Positions 6,204 to 8,205 of a stretch of DNA of 8,205 nt are shown one piece after another. Made by a program: the position numbers and the translations under genes. Origin of the DNA: Lachnospiraceae bacterium (GTDB lineage Bacteria; Bacillota; Clostridia; Lachnospirales; Lachnospiraceae); the NCBI GenBank assembly GCA_003489085.1, contig DNJM01000025.1, forward strand, positions 1,426 through 9,630, written 5' to 3'. The notes under the pieces were generated by a model, which worked only from the letters and a program-made list of their open reading frames with translations, ran no database searches and was not told the DNA's origin. Each line of letters opens with the position of its first letter. The stretch's first letter is position 1.

Positions 6204-8081
6204 TTATATGATGGAATATTCCAGTGTATGGAAATTCACCGTTACCTGCGTACCATCACTGAATGTGGTTCTCTGGATCTGCGGATCTCCATCTACCAGC
6301 TCATGGCGTACCATCTCACATTTTGCAACCTTTTCATGCAGATGTGCTACAACCTTACACCTTTCAATGTCCTCTTCCGTCGAGAAACGGATATAGTCGT
6401 CAAAGGAACCATCAAAATTCGGATATGCTCCATCTCTCTTCAGATACGGTGCTCCACCATTCAGCAATGCATACAGCATATAATCTTCTTCTTCGCTGAC
6501 CTTCTCCATCATCCATGGTTCGATCAGGCAGTCATGATATACCAGATTGAATAACGGTACCGGAATTCCTCTCTTTGGCTTTCCCGGTTCTGCCATCATG
6601 AAGTCATACGGTGCATAATGGCTGAATACCAGGCTCGGAATTGCCCAGTCATTTACCTCCTCGGAACTTGGGAGGATATTCTTCGATAACAGGAATTCAA
6701 AGCATGCATTCCGATAATCATAGCAGTCTCTCCTGGTCATTCTATGCCATGGATTATTGCACTCATCACCTTCGTTACAGGTAAATACATCCAGATATGC
6801 ACAGTCCAGCTTAACTCCTGCTTCTTCAATCGCTTTAAAATTCCGTTTTACATAGAACGGTGCCTGCGTCGTACACAGATAGGACTGCGGTCCGCCTGCC
6901 CACCTTTGATGCTCCGGAATGCTTCCGTCCGGCAGACGGCAGGCAAAATTCTCATCAAAGCTGTCTGCCGATTTATAAAAGTCTCTGTACTGATCATGAA
7001 TACCGAACATGTAACCGCATTCATGCATCGTATCTGCCAGTTCCTTCATGTCTTCCCAGCCGCCGGCCTCTTTACATGCCGGAGAATAATCCGGATGATT
7101 ATTATCATAACCCGGCTGTGCCCATCCATCCAGATGGAGATACAGCTTTTCAACCCCCAGTTCGTGGAAATGTTTCATTTCTTCCGTACGTACCTTAAAT
7201 GGTGTCAGGTTGTCATTCTTGTCCGGTGCTTCCGGATCAAAGAAATCCGAATTCGGCTGTACTTTTGTCTTAATGCCGGTATGTACGAAGGAGCAGCCGA
7301 TCAGATCATTTACAGAGGGATTCTTCGCCGCCTTCTCCGCCAGTGAACGGAACAATCCTTTCTCTTTCACATATGCACGATATTCTTTACAGATATCGTT
7401 GTAATCACAGTCGCTTAAGAAGGTATAGCGCATCACTCTACGGTATTCCATCTTTCCAAGGCTTGGCTCCCAGCGGATACTCATATGTGTATACGGTCCT
7501 CCTGCCGGATGGTCAATATCATATCCTGCATTCCATGGCGTCACTGCCACAGCAAGATAACCTTCCCCATCCTTTACCTGTGAGAACCACGGCATATATG
7601 CCCCTGCAGTTCCCAAAAAGCCTTCGAATATAATTTTCTTTGTCTCTACCTCCCATGTATTCGGAATCATGACACCCTGCTGCCAGTTCAGAAGGGTATA
7701 CCAGGTATCCTTCTTTTCTTCAAATGCCATTGCTCCCGGCCAAAGTACCTTGTCAACCACAATTTCACCTTCGGTAAGCGGAACCCATTCAAAATATACA
7801 TTGCCGGTCACCTCTTCCACCCAGACAATGGTTTCAAAAGAAAGACCTTCCACCTTCTCAAAGCCCTCAAAATGACTTACAATTCCTTTTCCATAGCCCG
7901 TCTTCCAGTCTCTGTGTGTAATTACTTTTGCATCCTGAAAAAGAACCTTCTCTCCATTTACTTCGATGCATGGCCTGTAGTCTTCACACCATCCCCACTG
8001 TGTCTTATCCTTTTTGACTGTAAATCGAAGGGACTCTTCACAGAACTCAATTGAAATGCCGTTGCTCACGATCGTTTTCAT
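6204..8081 (-). CDS. cytoplasmic glycoside hydrolase related to GH129/GH101 (putative alpha-N-acetylgalactosaminidase)
   Basis: A 625-aa protein without signal peptide or membrane helix, so probably cytosolic. The layout suggests an N-terminal beta-sandwich (about 1-260), a TIM-barrel domain (about 265-540) and a small C-terminal beta domain. Barrel motifs are YLHLDGW (residues 314-320), FGIHDQYRDFY (359-369), CAYLDVF (427-433) and SSEEVNDW (472-479). By comparison with GH101 and GH129 retaining enzymes, D431 would be the nucleophile and E474 (or E475) the acid/base. Known GH129 enzymes release alpha-linked GalNAc from mucin-type glycans inside bifidobacteria. Family assignment comes from recalled fold and motifs, not a search, so another substrate is possible. 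ATG 8081 is chosen because GGAGG (8090-8094) lies 8 nt upstream. A 30-codon extension to 8171 would start upstream of the -10 box. The sugar importer genes follow in the same direction. Confidence 0.65.
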   Translation of the reverse strand: MKTIVSNGISIEFCEESLRFTVKKDKTQWGWCEDYRPCIEVNGEKVLFQDAKVITHRDWKTGYGKGIVSHFEGFEKVEGLSFETIVWVEEVTGNVYFEWVPLTEGEIVVDKVLWPGAMAFEEKKDTWYTLLNWQQGVMIPNTWEVETKKIIFEGFLGTAGAYMPWFSQVKDGEGYLAVAVTPWNAGYDIDHPAGGPYTHMSIRWEPSLGKMEYRRVMRYTFLSDCDYNDICKEYRAYVKEKGLFRSLAEKAAKNPSVNDLIGCSFVHTGIKTKVQPNSDFFDPEAPDKNDNLTPFKVRTEEMKHFHELGVEKLYLHLDGWAQPGYDNNHPDYSPACKEAGGWEDMKELADTMHECGYMFGIHDQYRDFYKSADSFDENFACRLPDGSIPEHQRWAGGPQSYLCTTQAPFYVKRNFKAIEEAGVKLDCAYLDVFTCNEGDECNNPWHRMTRRDCYDYRNACFEFLLSKNILPSSEEVNDWAIPSLVFSHYAPYDFMMAEPGKPKRGIPVPLFNLVYHDCLIEPWMMEKVSEEEDYMLYALLNGGAPYLKRDGAYPNFDGSFDDYIRFSTEEDIERCKVVAHLHEKVAKCEMVRHELVDGDPQIQRTTFSDGTQVTVNFHTLEYSII

Positions 8082-8089
8082 AATTTTTT

Positions 8090-8094
8090 CCTCC
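8090..8094 (-). promoter_or_regulatory. ribosome binding site that decides the glycosidase start
   Basis: GGAGG on the minus strand is 8 nt from ATG 8081. The farther in-frame ATG at 8171 has no comparable site and lies upstream of the likely -10 element, so the shorter protein is preferred. Confidence 0.8.
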
Positions 8095-8147
8095 ATTTCG
8101 TCTGTTGATTGAGCTAAATACCCATACAGAAACCCTTTATTTCTAAT

Positions 8148-8153
8148 ATTATA
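8148..8153 (-). promoter_or_regulatory. -10 element of the probable glycosidase promoter
   Basis: A perfect TATAAT on the minus strand would start transcription near 8141, giving a leader of about 60 nt. There is no good -35 at 16-18 nt, so activation by a regulator is plausible. The rest of 8154-8205 is AT-rich with a polypyrimidine run on the plus strand. I see no gene in it. Confidence 0.4.
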
Positions 8154-8205
8154 TATCAATTTGCACAACAACTCTTACCCTTTTATCTTTTTTTCTTGTC
8201 TTATT

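Noticed and set aside
6744..7346. 200-codon open frame on the plus strand
   Set aside because: It is antisense to the glycosidase gene, which has clear family motifs and a good ribosome binding site. The translation shows no coherent protein character.
8082..8171. 30-codon extension of the glycosidase to 8171
   Set aside because: It starts upstream of the TATAAT at 8148-8153 and lacks a ribosome binding site. ATG 8081 has GGAGG at the right distance.
1..8205. tRNA, rRNA, CRISPR arrays, insertion sequences, phage or toxin-antitoxin genes
   Set aside because: No cloverleaf, no regularly spaced repeats, and no transposase, integrase or toxin motif was seen on either strand. The window is almost filled by seven transporter and metabolic genes.

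Overview
The window looks like a piece of a low-to-moderate GC Gram-positive gut bacterium, most likely a Lachnospiraceae-type Clostridia member (for example the Blautia, Dorea or Ruminococcus gnavus/torques group). The clues are GGAGG-type ribosome binding sites before most genes, an SBP with a Bacillota-style lipoprotein signal and Gly/Ser/Asp linker, sugar ABC genes without their own ATPase, and AT-rich spacers. This placement is inference; there is no marker gene. All seven genes are on the minus strand and are read right to left.

Right part (8205 to 2767), a sugar-utilisation cluster: a 625-residue cytoplasmic glycoside hydrolase related to GH129/GH101 (8081-6204), a 341-base spacer rich in dyad symmetry, then a carbohydrate ABC importer made of a lipoprotein binding protein (5862-4570), a MalF-type permease (4541-3615) and a MalG-type permease (3594-2767). 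A strong intrinsic terminator (2696-2737) closes the unit. The inferred workflow is that the lipoprotein captures a glycan, the two permeases import it using an ATPase encoded elsewhere (MsmX/MsmK/UgpC type), and the hydrolase cleaves it in the cytosol. If the GH129 relationship holds, the substrate would carry alpha-linked GalNAc, as in mucin O-glycans or glycopeptides.

Left part (2700 to 1), an independent three-gene ABC-2 operon: a good promoter (2634-2662), then two six-helix permeases (2605-1805 and 1801-1004) and an ATPase (975 to beyond the left edge). This matches the COG4587/COG3694/COG4586 trio, whose substrate is unknown to me. The ATPase has Asn where its family normally has the Q-loop Gln.

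The most unusual part is the spacer 5863-6203. It has a 16-bp inverted repeat (one 2-nt bulge) flanking 48 bp that holds a candidate promoter, two short perfect palindromes and two short possible leader ORFs. I did not find a clearly new multi-gene system. The spacer and the untested hydrolase are the places to look.
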